A DNA stretch of 6,571 nucleotides from JAGLTZ01 sp964637695 (lineage in GTDB: Bacteria; Blakebacterota; Blakebacteria; Blakebacterales; Blakebacteraceae): positions 1 to 6,571 of the forward strand of contig CAZWVF010000084.1 in the NCBI GenBank assembly GCA_964637695.1. Direction: 5' to 3'. Positions 1 to 4,667 of this stretch are shown here, in pieces (the first letter of the stretch is position 1; every line of letters starts with the position of its first letter). The notes under the pieces were generated by a model. It searched no databases, was not told the DNA's origin, and worked only from the letters and a program-made list of their open reading frames with translations. The translations under genes and the position numbers were made by a program.

Positions 1-37
1 TGGTGATTTTTTCAACAACAGGTATTCGTTTGGACAT
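1..37 (-). CDS. hypB: Start of probable HypB (hydrogenase nickel GTPase), runs off the window
   Basis: Only the first 12 codons are visible (MSKRIPVVEKIT). The ATG lies 2 bases after the hypA stop, and a GGGAG ribosome binding site (minus strand, 51-47) sits 9 bases upstream, inside the end of hypA. This suggests a translationally coupled downstream gene. HypB, the GTPase that works with HypA to deliver nickel to the [NiFe] hydrogenase large subunit, is the usual next gene after hypA. The visible residues are too few to show its His-rich stretch or GTPase motifs, so the identity rests mainly on gene order. Another hyp gene is possible. Confidence 0.45.
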   Translation of the reverse strand, partial: MSKRIPVVEKIT

Positions 38-39
38 CG

Positions 40-417
40 TTACTGACTCCCTGGTTCGGTTTCCGGATCTCCCGGAGATTCAAGATCAATTGCTTCCAGA
101 TGGAATTCGTCACCACCTGCAACACGTACACGGTTTCCCCCGCACGATTCACAGGTAAATGTGAACTCCTCCGGTTCGAAGACAGTGCTGCAGTCCAGAC
201 ATTCGATTTTCAATGGTGTGTTGCGGAAGTGAAGTTCGGCACCCTCGGCTGCGGTGTCTTCGCTGATGATATCCCAGTAGAACTGAATCGACCTGTCTAC
301 AACACTCGACAGTTTGCCGATGACCAGATAGAGATTGGTGATCCGTCCGCCACCTGCCTCATCGGCATGCTTGAGCGCGAGGTCCAGCAGGCTCTGGGTT
401 ATCGGTAACTCGTGCAT
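40..417 (-). CDS. hypA: HypA, hydrogenase maturation nickel metallochaperone
   Basis: This 125-aa cytosolic protein is slightly longer than the usual 113-120 aa because of an acidic tail. It starts with MHE, where His2 with the free N-terminus forms the conserved nickel site of the family. The central and C-terminal part carries the structural zinc site as two CxxC pairs: Cys73/Cys76 (CLDC) and Cys89/Cys92 (CESC), followed by the typical GGNRVRVAGG turn and the EFHLEAI strand. HypA passes Ni2+ to the hydrogenase large-subunit precursor together with HypB. The ATG at 417 is fixed by the MHE N-terminus. Only a weak GGAT element lies upstream, and no convincing TATA box at the expected distance was found. 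The last 10 residues (roughly 116-125, Pro/Glu/Gly-rich) are unlike the core and may be a lineage-specific tail. Confidence 0.95.
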   Translation of the reverse strand: MHELPITQSLLDLALKHADEAGGGRITNLYLVIGKLSSVVDRSIQFYWDIISEDTAAEGAELHFRNTPLKIECLDCSTVFEPEEFTFTCESCGGNRVRVAGGDEFHLEAIDLESPGDPETEPGSQ

Positions 418-524
418 AGATTATCCAATATAGGATTCCCGGTTCGGTAATCTATCATCTGATTTGCCCAGCTCCCGGCTGCACCAGGAATTCAGGATTA
501 TCAATTGACATTTGATCCGTGCAC

Positions 525-550
525 CCTGGGCATTGGATTTCGAGCCCAGG
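525..550 (-). terminator. Hairpin after the abiE operon
   Basis: A perfect 7-bp inverted repeat, CCTGGGC (525-531) and GCCCAGG (544-550), encloses a 12-base loop. It starts 10 bases beyond the abiEii stop codon, in the 142-base gap before hypA. The position fits transcript termination or 3'-end stabilisation of the abiE mRNA. There is no long U-run after it in the minus direction, so the terminator role is inferred. The rest of 418-559 shows no other gene I can support. Confidence 0.4.
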
Positions 551-559
551 AGAAAATGC

Positions 560-1516
560 TCACTCAAGTTCCGTTTGAATCCACTCACGAATGACAGTAC
601 AGGCATCCTCGAGTGTCAGGCGATCACCCCAGAACATGGGCGAGATAACCTCATGGTGGTAGAGGAGCGCCTCCAGCTTGTCGGAATCATCAAGGAGGAA
701 GGCAGCATCCTGACTTGTGGGTAGCTTTCGGATCTGCTTCTCATCTGACATATCCATCAACAGATCATAAGCTGGAGTTTCGAGTGGTGGGATTCCATCG
801 ATAGCCCTGATGATATGTGCCGCGTCTTCATAATGCCTGATGAACGGTGCAGGATTGAATGGGTCCCGGTCGTAATGCCTGATTATTGCATCGATCTTCT
901 CGATCAACGTAACAACAGGATGTACGCACCGAACATTTGATGGATAGTTCTTTCGGTAGTCGTCGATCCGTCCTTTATCAATAAGCCAGTCGTGTATAAA
1001 CGAACTCAGTGATCGCTCGATATACGGGTCTACCCGGGCATATCCGACTTCAAGCTGGATAAAGGGATGTATACCTGCGGGAAGTCTCTGTAGGAACGCA
1101 CCGGGATATTGAACCAGGTATACGGCCACCCTCGCCTGATCATCAATCCCGGATTGGGCGGTTACTATTGTGGCATCCGGTACTTTCAGGATTTTCTCGA
1201 GAGTATCGAAGTATTGTCGTCGCTGTCTGATGATCCCTGCGTTCTTGCTCCTCCAGTTGGTAATGTTGTCAAGGGAGGTATTCAAACCAGGATCTATCCG
1301 CAGATCCACATCTTTAGAGAAGCGTGATATCAATCCGAATCCCCTGGATAATGAGGTTCCTCCTTTGAACCATATCTCAAGAGAGAACTGATGCAACGCC
1401 CAGAGAATATGTGTGACCCAATAATCCTTCTCAATAACAGCCTCACCAATACCCGTGTCAGAGGCTACTATCGAGATCAGATCTGCAAATTCCGGATCTC
1501 GATGTGGGAATATCAT
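560..1516 (-). CDS. abiEii: AbiEii/AbiGii-family nucleotidyltransferase toxin (type IV toxin-antitoxin)
   Basis: This 318-aa protein has the full signature of the AbiEii nucleotidyltransferase family. The N-terminal EKDYWVTHILWAL stretch (29-41) is followed by motif I, KGGTSLSRG (51-59), with the metal-binding pair Asp69-x-Asp71 in FSKDVDL. A third acidic residue is probably Glu156 (IQLEVGYA). Motif III is LIEKIDAI with Lys207, and motif IV is RHYEDAAHI with Asp231. All expected catalytic positions are present, so the toxin looks active. Known members transfer nucleotides onto tRNA acceptor ends or other targets and stop growth, often as abortive infection against phage. The ATG overlaps the antitoxin stop by one base (TGATG, 1518-1514), which implies coupled translation and a bicistronic abiEi-abiEii mRNA. 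The closest alternative is a chromosomal homologue of the family without phage defence activity. Confidence 0.92.
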   Translation of the reverse strand: MIFPHRDPEFADLISIVASDTGIGEAVIEKDYWVTHILWALHQFSLEIWFKGGTSLSRGFGLISRFSKDVDLRIDPGLNTSLDNITNWRSKNAGIIRQRRQYFDTLEKILKVPDATIVTAQSGIDDQARVAVYLVQYPGAFLQRLPAGIHPFIQLEVGYARVDPYIERSLSSFIHDWLIDKGRIDDYRKNYPSNVRCVHPVVTLIEKIDAIIRHYDRDPFNPAPFIRHYEDAAHIIRAIDGIPPLETPAYDLLMDMSDEKQIRKLPTSQDAAFLLDDSDKLEALLYHHEVISPMFWGDRLTLEDACTVIREWIQTELE

Positions 1517-2100
1517 CAGATTTTACCCGAAGCATTGATTGCCTGTTCAATTAATAATCGTGTGCGCTTCTTGCCGAATCTGGTTCCCATCTGACTCAGC
1601 AATCCCTTGTTGAACCGATTCGCTCGCAATGCCTCCTTCAGGCTCTCCTCGATGGTGTCCAGTGAAACACCTGCCATGTCGCTATGCTCGATCAGATCAA
1701 CAACGAACCATTCAGCCGATGGATTGGCAGGGAAGGGGATGCGTCGCAGGTTAAAGATACGCCCGCCAAGGTTGAAATATCCTGATCTCCTGGTGTTATA
1801 GACCAGGAGATGGGGATAGACAGATGTAGCCCCAAGTCCCAGCTCTGTCCAGAGGTCAGGACCAGTGATGAGGAACCGGTTGTTATGGAGGAATGCCCGA
1901 AGAAGTTCTTCGTTTTCAGGAGGCACCTTGCCGAATCTGCTCTGTCGGGGGCGGTAATAGAGGCCCTTTGCCAGAAAGGTGAGTTCACCTTCCCGAACCA
2001 ATCTCCGGGCTGTTCGAGAAGGATTTTTACTCCACTTTGACAGGTCAATAGTTCGATAGACCTTCCCTGAGGTCAGTCTTGGTTTGATTGGAGCGGGCAT
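1516..2100 (-). CDS. abiEi: AbiEi/DUF6088-type antitoxin with N-terminal winged helix
   Basis: This 194-aa protein is encoded directly before the nucleotidyltransferase toxin. Residues about 10-50 form a winged helix-turn-helix of the AbiEi type: GKVYRTIDLSKW, then SRTARRLVREGEL as recognition region and FLAKGLYYRP as wing. This is followed by the FGKVPP motif and a C-terminal domain with TGPDLWTELGLG (79-90). In the AbiE system this protein represses its own promoter through the winged helix and neutralises the toxin without stable protein contact (type IV). The ATG at 2100 is supported by AAGGA (minus strand, 2113-2109) at 8 bases spacing. Both genes are intact, so the module is probably functional. 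The exact subfamily name (AbiEi_4 or DUF6088) would need a profile search. Confidence 0.87.
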   Translation of the reverse strand: MPAPIKPRLTSGKVYRTIDLSKWSKNPSRTARRLVREGELTFLAKGLYYRPRQSRFGKVPPENEELLRAFLHNNRFLITGPDLWTELGLGATSVYPHLLVYNTRRSGYFNLGGRIFNLRRIPFPANPSAEWFVVDLIEHSDMAGVSLDTIEESLKEALRANRFNKGLLSQMGTRFGKKRTRLLIEQAINASGKI

Positions 2101-2158
2101 AGTACTGGTCCTTATTGATAGTTATATTCTGAAAATAAATTACAATAGAATTCCGTAA
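2101..2158. promoter_or_regulatory. AT-rich divergent promoter region for abiEi and a plus-strand ORF
   Basis: The 58-base gap between the divergent starts at 2100 and 2159 is strongly AT-rich at 2111-2150. Read on the minus strand it offers two TATA-like stretches, AGAATATAAC (2130-2121) and ATTTATTTTC (2140-2131). The second lies about 25 bases from a possible start near 2110, which would leave room for the AAGGA site of abiEi. The AbiEi winged helix normally binds inverted repeats at its own promoter; I do not see a clear long inverted repeat here. Promoter assignment is inferred from composition and position. Confidence 0.35.
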
Positions 2159-2422
2159 ATGTCAATACAGAGCCTCTCGCCTGAGGAGAAATCAGAGAAA
2201 TCAGAAGACAGGATTCACTATAATGACGCCCGCGATCTGGTACAGATCATCCGTGCCGTGGCCGGGCTCGCCCGCAATAATATCACAGGACTTGACATTC
2301 TAGGGTATGCAGTAGAGACGCACCTTGAATATCAGTTCGTCATATCAGGGATTTTTCAACAATTCCACAAAGTAGCCAGGAACCAGAGATACGTAGTTAG
2401 GCAGGTAAGGAGAGAGATGTGA
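2159..2422 (+). pseudogene. Doubtful 87-codon frame containing the first copy of the 56-bp repeat
   Basis: This open frame encodes a hydrophilic start (MSIQSLSPEEKSEKSED), then the repeat-encoded peptide DARDLVQIIRAVAGLARN, then an unrelated-looking tail ending in a basic RNQRYVVRQVRREM segment. No Shine-Dalgarno sequence precedes the ATG, and I recognise no family. Base composition changes sharply within it: 66% GC in the repeat (37 of 56) and AT-rich on both sides. The simplest reading is a chimera made when the repeat landed in, or recombined with, other sequence. A genuine small gene cannot be excluded because the frame stays open across the repeat and its stop overlaps the start of the next frame (ATGTGAG). 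Confidence 0.3.
2225..2280 (+). repeat. 56-bp perfect direct repeat, copy 1
   Basis: This segment is identical over all 56 bases to 4310-4365, 2,085 bases downstream. Similarity stops abruptly at both ends. It contains a small inverted repeat, GATCTG-gta-CAGATC. In the frame shared by both copies it reads DARDLVQIIRAVAGLARN. Here it is embedded in AT-rich sequence, unlike copy 2, which sits in a longer GC-rich block. Confidence 0.95.
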
Positions 2423-2703
2423 GTGTGGAAACAAGAATCGAGACGTGCGGTCCTATGGAGTTCATGGGAGTAGTAATCTACGGAAACCCGGAGACGACGC
2501 CCTTCCACAGTGCATGGGAGTTGTTCGGCGAATTGGCGAATGAGGCAGCAATCTCCAGAATCGGCAAGGACATCTACGGTCTTCAGTTTTACCATCCGAG
2601 ATTCCCAAAGCAATTCGAGCTGACCTACATGTCATGTATATCAAGAGAAGACGATAGGGAAGTGCCGATCAGAATGATTACTAAAACGCTACCCGAGGTA
2701 TAA
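2419..2703 (+). pseudogene. GyrI-like / AraC effector-binding domain protein, C-terminal half missing
   Basis: The 94-residue product resembles the first half of stand-alone GyrI-like small-molecule-binding domains. It has an opening strand around ETCGPMEFMGVV, an aromatic helix HSAWELFGELAN, then IYGLQFYHPRFP and FELTYMSCI, and the VPIRMITKTLP segment that normally leads into the second repeat of the fold. Family members are usually about 150-160 aa, and the second half (the usual F.H.G strand and its helix) is absent here. Translation starts at GTG 2419, supported by GGAG at 2409-2412 with 6 bases spacing. An ATG at 2417 is immediately followed by a stop. The break coincides with the start of another gene's remnant at about 2690-2700, so truncation by rearrangement is more likely than a sequencing error. 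Family assignment is from remembered pattern, not a search. Confidence 0.55.
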
Positions 2704-2858
2704 CGGGAGCAGCACTTGTTCATAAGGATCAGATAGTGCATTTGAGTGCTTTTCGGTTACATAATGAGGTTTGTAAGGCAGTTGAGGATAAAATTCGGGA
2801 TATGGCCTCCTTTTATCATCGGAGTCACAACCAGGCATCAAAGAATCGAGATGAATAA
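2700..2858 (+). pseudogene. C-terminal remnant, possibly of an ARPP-1-like protein
   Basis: In a different frame from the GyrI-like fragment, this stretch reads ITGAALVHKDQIVHLSAF followed by a charged helical tail (RLHNEVCKAVEDKIRDMASFYHRS and more) and TAA at 2856-2858. The pattern of a small-residue strand, a turn, then VVHLxxF closely resembles the end of ARPP-1 (DUF6569-type) domain proteins as I remember them. There is no start codon context: the frame is closed upstream by TAA at 2682-2684, and the homology-like part begins at about 2694-2700. It therefore looks like the 3' end of a gene whose body was deleted. The identity is tentative; coding-like character is somewhat firmer than the family name. 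Confidence 0.38.
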
Positions 2859-2897
2859 CCCTATTTTCTTTATGATTGATGGGGTGCTTGGCTGTAT

Positions 2898-2930
2898 TAT
2901 GGCCGGGCACCTCCTGGTTACTCGGCCATA
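2898..2930 (+). other. Inverted repeat between gene remnant and hypothetical gene
   Basis: A perfect 8-bp inverted repeat, TATGGCCG (2898-2905) and CGGCCATA (2923-2930), flanks a 17-base loop. It lies 59 bases before the start of the 115-aa gene at 2989. No T-run follows, so a bacterial-type terminator is not indicated. It could be an operator or an RNA hairpin in a leader. The rest of 2859-2988 shows no gene I can support. Confidence 0.4.
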
Positions 2931-2988
2931 TGATTGATGAATCGAAGTATTACTGAGAACTTGATCGTAGTTCCATATCGGAGAAATA

Positions 2989-3336
2989 ATGGGTATCTTA
3001 CGAGCACTCCGTGATGGTGAATACGGTTTAGCCTGGGCAAATGTGGCAACTTACTACAAAGCTCGACGTAACAGTAAAACTCATGACCAGGCATTGAAGA
3101 TAATGGTAACGAGCCGATATTCTACCGCACCTTCAACAATGCAACGTGTATTGGAAAGTGTAAGTGTTGAGTTGTCAGACGATTCTGACTTTGAAGATCA
3201 ACCCCATTCTGTGATTGGATTAATGTATAGCTTGGAAGCTGGTATTCCATCAGACTATTCTCGACTCAGAAAGCGCGACCATATTATTGATGAAGTGCTC
3301 GCTATTCATCGTCAAAAGTATCCTGGCATTCTTTAA
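2989..3336 (+). CDS. Hypothetical protein, 115 aa
   Basis: I do not recognise this protein. It has a good ribosome binding site, CGGAG at 2979-2983 with 5 bases before the ATG. It is soluble, mixed charged/aromatic, with no signal peptide or membrane segment. An N-terminal block (GILRALRDGEYGLAWANVATYYKA, residues 2-25) looks alpha-helical, then comes a Ser/Thr-rich TSRYSTAPSTMQRVLESV stretch. An acidic linker (ELSDDSDFEDQ, about 61-71) precedes a C-terminal region rich in charged residues (DYSRLRKRDHIIDEVLAIHRQKY). Codon use is more AT-rich than the ATPase or hyp genes, which suggests a different history. It stands alone between decayed genes and hicBA. The ribosome binding site and the even, protein-like composition argue for a real gene. 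Confidence 0.6.
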   Translation: MGILRALRDGEYGLAWANVATYYKARRNSKTHDQALKIMVTSRYSTAPSTMQRVLESVSVELSDDSDFEDQPHSVIGLMYSLEAGIPSDYSRLRKRDHIIDEVLAIHRQKYPGIL

Positions 3337-3370
3337 GCAAGTAGTAGTGATTTCTGGAGTTAAGCGAACC

Positions 3371-3413
3371 CATTGGATATTGAATCCTTGGGCATTAGAT
3401 CGATAATCCAATG
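3371..3413 (+). terminator. Inverted repeat downstream of the 115-aa gene
   Basis: CATTGGAT (3371-3378) and ATCCAATG (3406-3413) form a perfect 8-bp stem around 27 bases that themselves contain GGAT...ATCC. It begins 34 bases after the stop at 3336. It could act in termination or 3'-end processing, although no T-run follows. The remainder of the 289-base gap 3337-3625 holds no supported gene. A TATA-like CATAAATA at 3517-3524 is the best candidate for a hicBA promoter, but it is about 100 bases from the hicB start. Confidence 0.35.
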
Positions 3414-3625
3414 CATATACAGTGGTTAGGATCAGTATCACATCGTTGTTTGATGAGATGATCGGATCAACGCGCCCGGAAATGAAAGGGCCCGAGAACA
3501 AAGGGAAGCACTCGACATAAATAAGCTGTGCAATTCAATCGAGCAGCATTGGTAGTACGCAGATGACAGGAAGAACGGTAGGCGAAAAGCCATAACGATA
3601 GTATCCTGAACGATGGAGGTTTCCT

Positions 3626-3823
3626 ATGAAATACAAGATTGCCTTACAGAAGACTGATGAGGGCTACAGCGTTTCAGTTCCTGGTTTACCAGGTTGCTGG
3701 TCTCAGGGAGCGACTGAAGAAGAGGCTCTCGAGAATATACAGGATGCCATCCGGGAGTATCTGGCGACGAGGGATGAATTGCTGAGTGGTACCGTAGTAC
3801 GAGAAGTTGAAGTGGCGTCGTAA
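3626..3823 (+). CDS. hicB: HicB-family antitoxin (short form)
   Basis: The 65-aa product is a minimal HicB: a partial RNase H-like fold with the hallmark DEGYSVSVPGLPGCWSQG (11-28) and the helix TEEEALENIQDAIREYL (30-46). It ends soon after, so it lacks the C-terminal ribbon-helix-helix or HTH found in longer HicB proteins. Autoregulation by DNA binding is therefore doubtful unless the complex binds in another way. HicB binds HicA and blocks its RNase activity. The start is fixed by GGAGGT at 3615-3620 with 5 bases spacing. The order hicB-hicA, antitoxin first, is common for short-form pairs, and the toxin gene follows after 3 bases. Confidence 0.93.
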   Translation: MKYKIALQKTDEGYSVSVPGLPGCWSQGATEEEALENIQDAIREYLATRDELLSGTVVREVEVAS

Positions 3824-3826
3824 TCT

Positions 3827-4039
3827 GTGCCTAAGGTTCCAGGAGTAAATCACCAGGACGCGATTCGGGCTCTTGAGAAGGCCGGCTTTCGGATTGCTCG
3901 TCAAGGTAAACATGTCGTTATGACCGACGGCACACGAATTCTGACGATTCCGCGGCACAATCCGGTCAACGCCTACACCATGGGCGGCATCGTTCGCGAT
4001 GCCGGTCTCACCATAGAAGAGTTCCGTAAGATCCTGTAG
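3827..4039 (+). CDS. hicA: HicA-family mRNA interferase toxin
   Basis: The 70-aa protein has the double-stranded-RNA-binding-like HicA fold. HQDAIRALEKAGFRIARQ (9-26) is the first helix and strand, GKHVVM holds the catalytic His29 (usually GSH in the family), and ILTIPRHNPVNAYTMGGIVRDAGLTIEEF (38-66) completes the domain. HicA cleaves mRNA without needing the ribosome and is held inactive by HicB. The start is GTG at 3827, 3 bases after the hicB stop, with no Shine-Dalgarno sequence of its own, so translational coupling is expected. That would keep toxin at or below antitoxin level. The Ser-to-Lys change before the catalytic His is the only visible deviation. All else suggests an intact toxin. 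Confidence 0.94.
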   Translation: MPKVPGVNHQDAIRALEKAGFRIARQGKHVVMTDGTRILTIPRHNPVNAYTMGGIVRDAGLTIEEFRKIL

Positions 4040-4119
4040 TAGCCTGTAGTGTAGCCTGCCGATGCAGCCGTTGCGAAACCCGTGACACGACGAAGATTGG
4101 ATTCAAACGAGGACCTGCA

Positions 4120-4260
4120 ATGAATATCGGTCGAAACGATCCCTGCCCGTGCGGTTCCGGCAGGAAGTACAAGAACTGCTGTATGAAGAAAGAAGAGGCC
4201 GACCACGGACGTGCAGGGATGGGGCTCCCCGCGTTCGAAACCGTGGACATACATCATTAA
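4120..4260 (+). CDS. 46-aa SEC-C motif zinc-binding mini-protein
   Basis: This short gene starts at ATG 4120 after a clear GAGGA ribosome binding site (4109-4113, 6 bases spacing), 80 bases after hicA. It encodes MNIGRNDPCPCGSGRKYKNC followed by Cys21, then a charged stretch MKKEEADHGR and a short tail ending VDIHH. Cys9, Cys11, Cys20 and Cys21 form the complete SEC-C zinc site known from the SecA C-terminus, where it binds SecB and ribosomes, and from many stand-alone proteins. Here almost nothing beyond the motif exists. Either this is a genuine mini-protein, or the N-terminal remnant of a longer SEC-C protein whose body was replaced by the GC-rich block that begins at about 4281. The intact ribosome binding site and motif argue that it is still translated. 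Confidence 0.72.
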   Translation: MNIGRNDPCPCGSGRKYKNCCMKKEEADHGRAGMGLPAFETVDIHH

Positions 4261-4280
4261 TACACAGGTTATCCGTACAA

Positions 4281-4411
4281 GAGTGCCCGCCGGCGGGATC
4301 ACCGGCCGCGACGCCCGCGATCTGGTACAGATCATCCGTGCCGTGGCCGGGCTCGCCCGCAATAAGGGGGAAAAGCTCGACAGACAGACCGAGAGAACTG
4401 GAGTGGCGTGA
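4281..4411 (+). pseudogene. GC-rich coding-like fragment carrying the 56-bp repeat, copy 2
   Basis: From 4281 to 4360 the sequence is about 70% GC, much higher than its surroundings, and reads in one frame as VPAGGITGRDARDLVQIIRA (from about 4284), continuing VAGLARNKGEKLDRQTERTG and stopping at 4411. It includes a perfect 12-bp palindrome CCCGCCGGCGGG at 4286-4297. I do not recognise the protein. The even codon structure suggests a fragment of a gene imported from a GC-richer context. The block lies between the SEC-C mini-gene and the zinc-ribbon-like tail, in a third reading frame. Confidence 0.4.
4310..4365 (+). repeat. 56-bp perfect direct repeat, copy 2
   Basis: This segment is identical to 2225-2280. 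Its GC-rich upstream flank matches its own composition, so this copy looks closer to the ancestral context than copy 1. The two copies are in the same orientation and in register modulo 3 (offset 2,085). Confidence 0.95.
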
Positions 4412-4511
4412 TCCTGATACCGGGCCTATTGCCTGGCAGTGCCCGATCTGTAGCGATGGTGGTTACATCTATAGTTGGGAAGGGACGAGGTGGGACCGCA
4501 GCCAGCAATAA
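4392..4511 (+). pseudogene. C-terminal remnant with a zinc-ribbon-like W-CPIC...WEGTRWD tail
   Basis: In a frame different from both the SEC-C gene and the repeat block, 39 codons read RELEWRDPDTGPIAWQCPIC, then SDGGYIYSWEGTRWDRSQQ and TAA. The pattern W-x-CPxC-x3-G-x-I-x-x-W-x-GT-x-WD is a conserved C-terminal module that I recall from small archaeal and bacterial proteins, some of them SEC-C or pRiA4b ORF-3-like. Only one CxxC pair is visible. No start codon or ribosome binding site belongs to this segment. It therefore looks like the 3' end of a gene disrupted between 4260 and 4392, possibly the same gene that begins as the SEC-C protein at 4120. Confidence 0.45.
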
Positions 4512-4517
4512 GCTGGC
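4501..4517 (+). terminator. Hairpin overlapping the end of the zinc-ribbon-like remnant
   Basis: GCCAGC (4501-4506) and GCTGGC (4512-4517) form a perfect 6-bp stem with the loop AATAA, which contains the stop codon of the remnant. A second small hairpin, GTTGA-gact-TCAAC, follows at 4544-4557. Together they may end the hicBA/SEC-C transcript, but no U-run follows, so this is an inference. Confidence 0.35.
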
Positions 4518-4593
4518 GCTGTTATGGATGAGGTTCGACAGGTGTTGAGACTTCAACCGAAATGTAGCCCATTACTGCAATAATATTGCCACG

Positions 4594-4650
4594 TTATAGA
4601 TATATCAGTAATATTTACCCATTATACTATTGACATATCCCATGAAAATA
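4594..4650 (+). promoter_or_regulatory. AT-rich promoter region of the ATPase gene, leaderless-like
   Basis: An AT-rich stretch precedes the ATG at 4668: TTATAGATATAT (4594-4605), TTATACTAT (4622-4630) and GAAAATATC (4644-4652). The last is centred about 20 bases and the middle one about 41 bases before the ATG. With archaeal TATA-to-start spacing near 26, transcription would begin close to or at the start codon, and no Shine-Dalgarno sequence is present. A small GCAAT-aat-ATTGC inverted repeat at 4577-4589 lies just upstream. The exact box is not certain. Confidence 0.45.
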
Positions 4651-4667
4651 TCTAGTATTGCCGTCAA

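Noticed and set aside
421..606. Minus-strand frame of 61 codons between abiEii and hypA
   Set aside because: It overlaps the abiEii 3' end and the hairpin and lacks a start signal. A SNAQG peptide shared with the minus strand near 3380-3400 derives from the CATTGGAT repeat element, not from a clear gene.
2746..2937. Open frame of 63 codons with a hydrophobic C-terminal part
   Set aside because: No ribosome binding site, overlaps the ARPP-1-like remnant in another frame, and no recognisable domain; the hydrophobic look comes from T-rich sequence.
3250..3501. Minus-strand frame of 83 codons
   Set aside because: Antisense to the 3' end of the 115-aa gene, no ribosome binding site, and no protein-like pattern.
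2225..4365. CRISPR array or transposon with target-site duplication
   Set aside because: Only two repeat copies occur, 2 kb apart, with no spacers. 56 bp is far too long for a target-site duplication, and no transposase or terminal inverted repeats flank the interval.
4149..4511. One continuous 120-codon protein across the SEC-C and repeat region
   Set aside because: Its first two-thirds are out of frame with both the SEC-C gene and the repeat-encoded peptide and look like frame shadow; only the last 39 codons are convincing.
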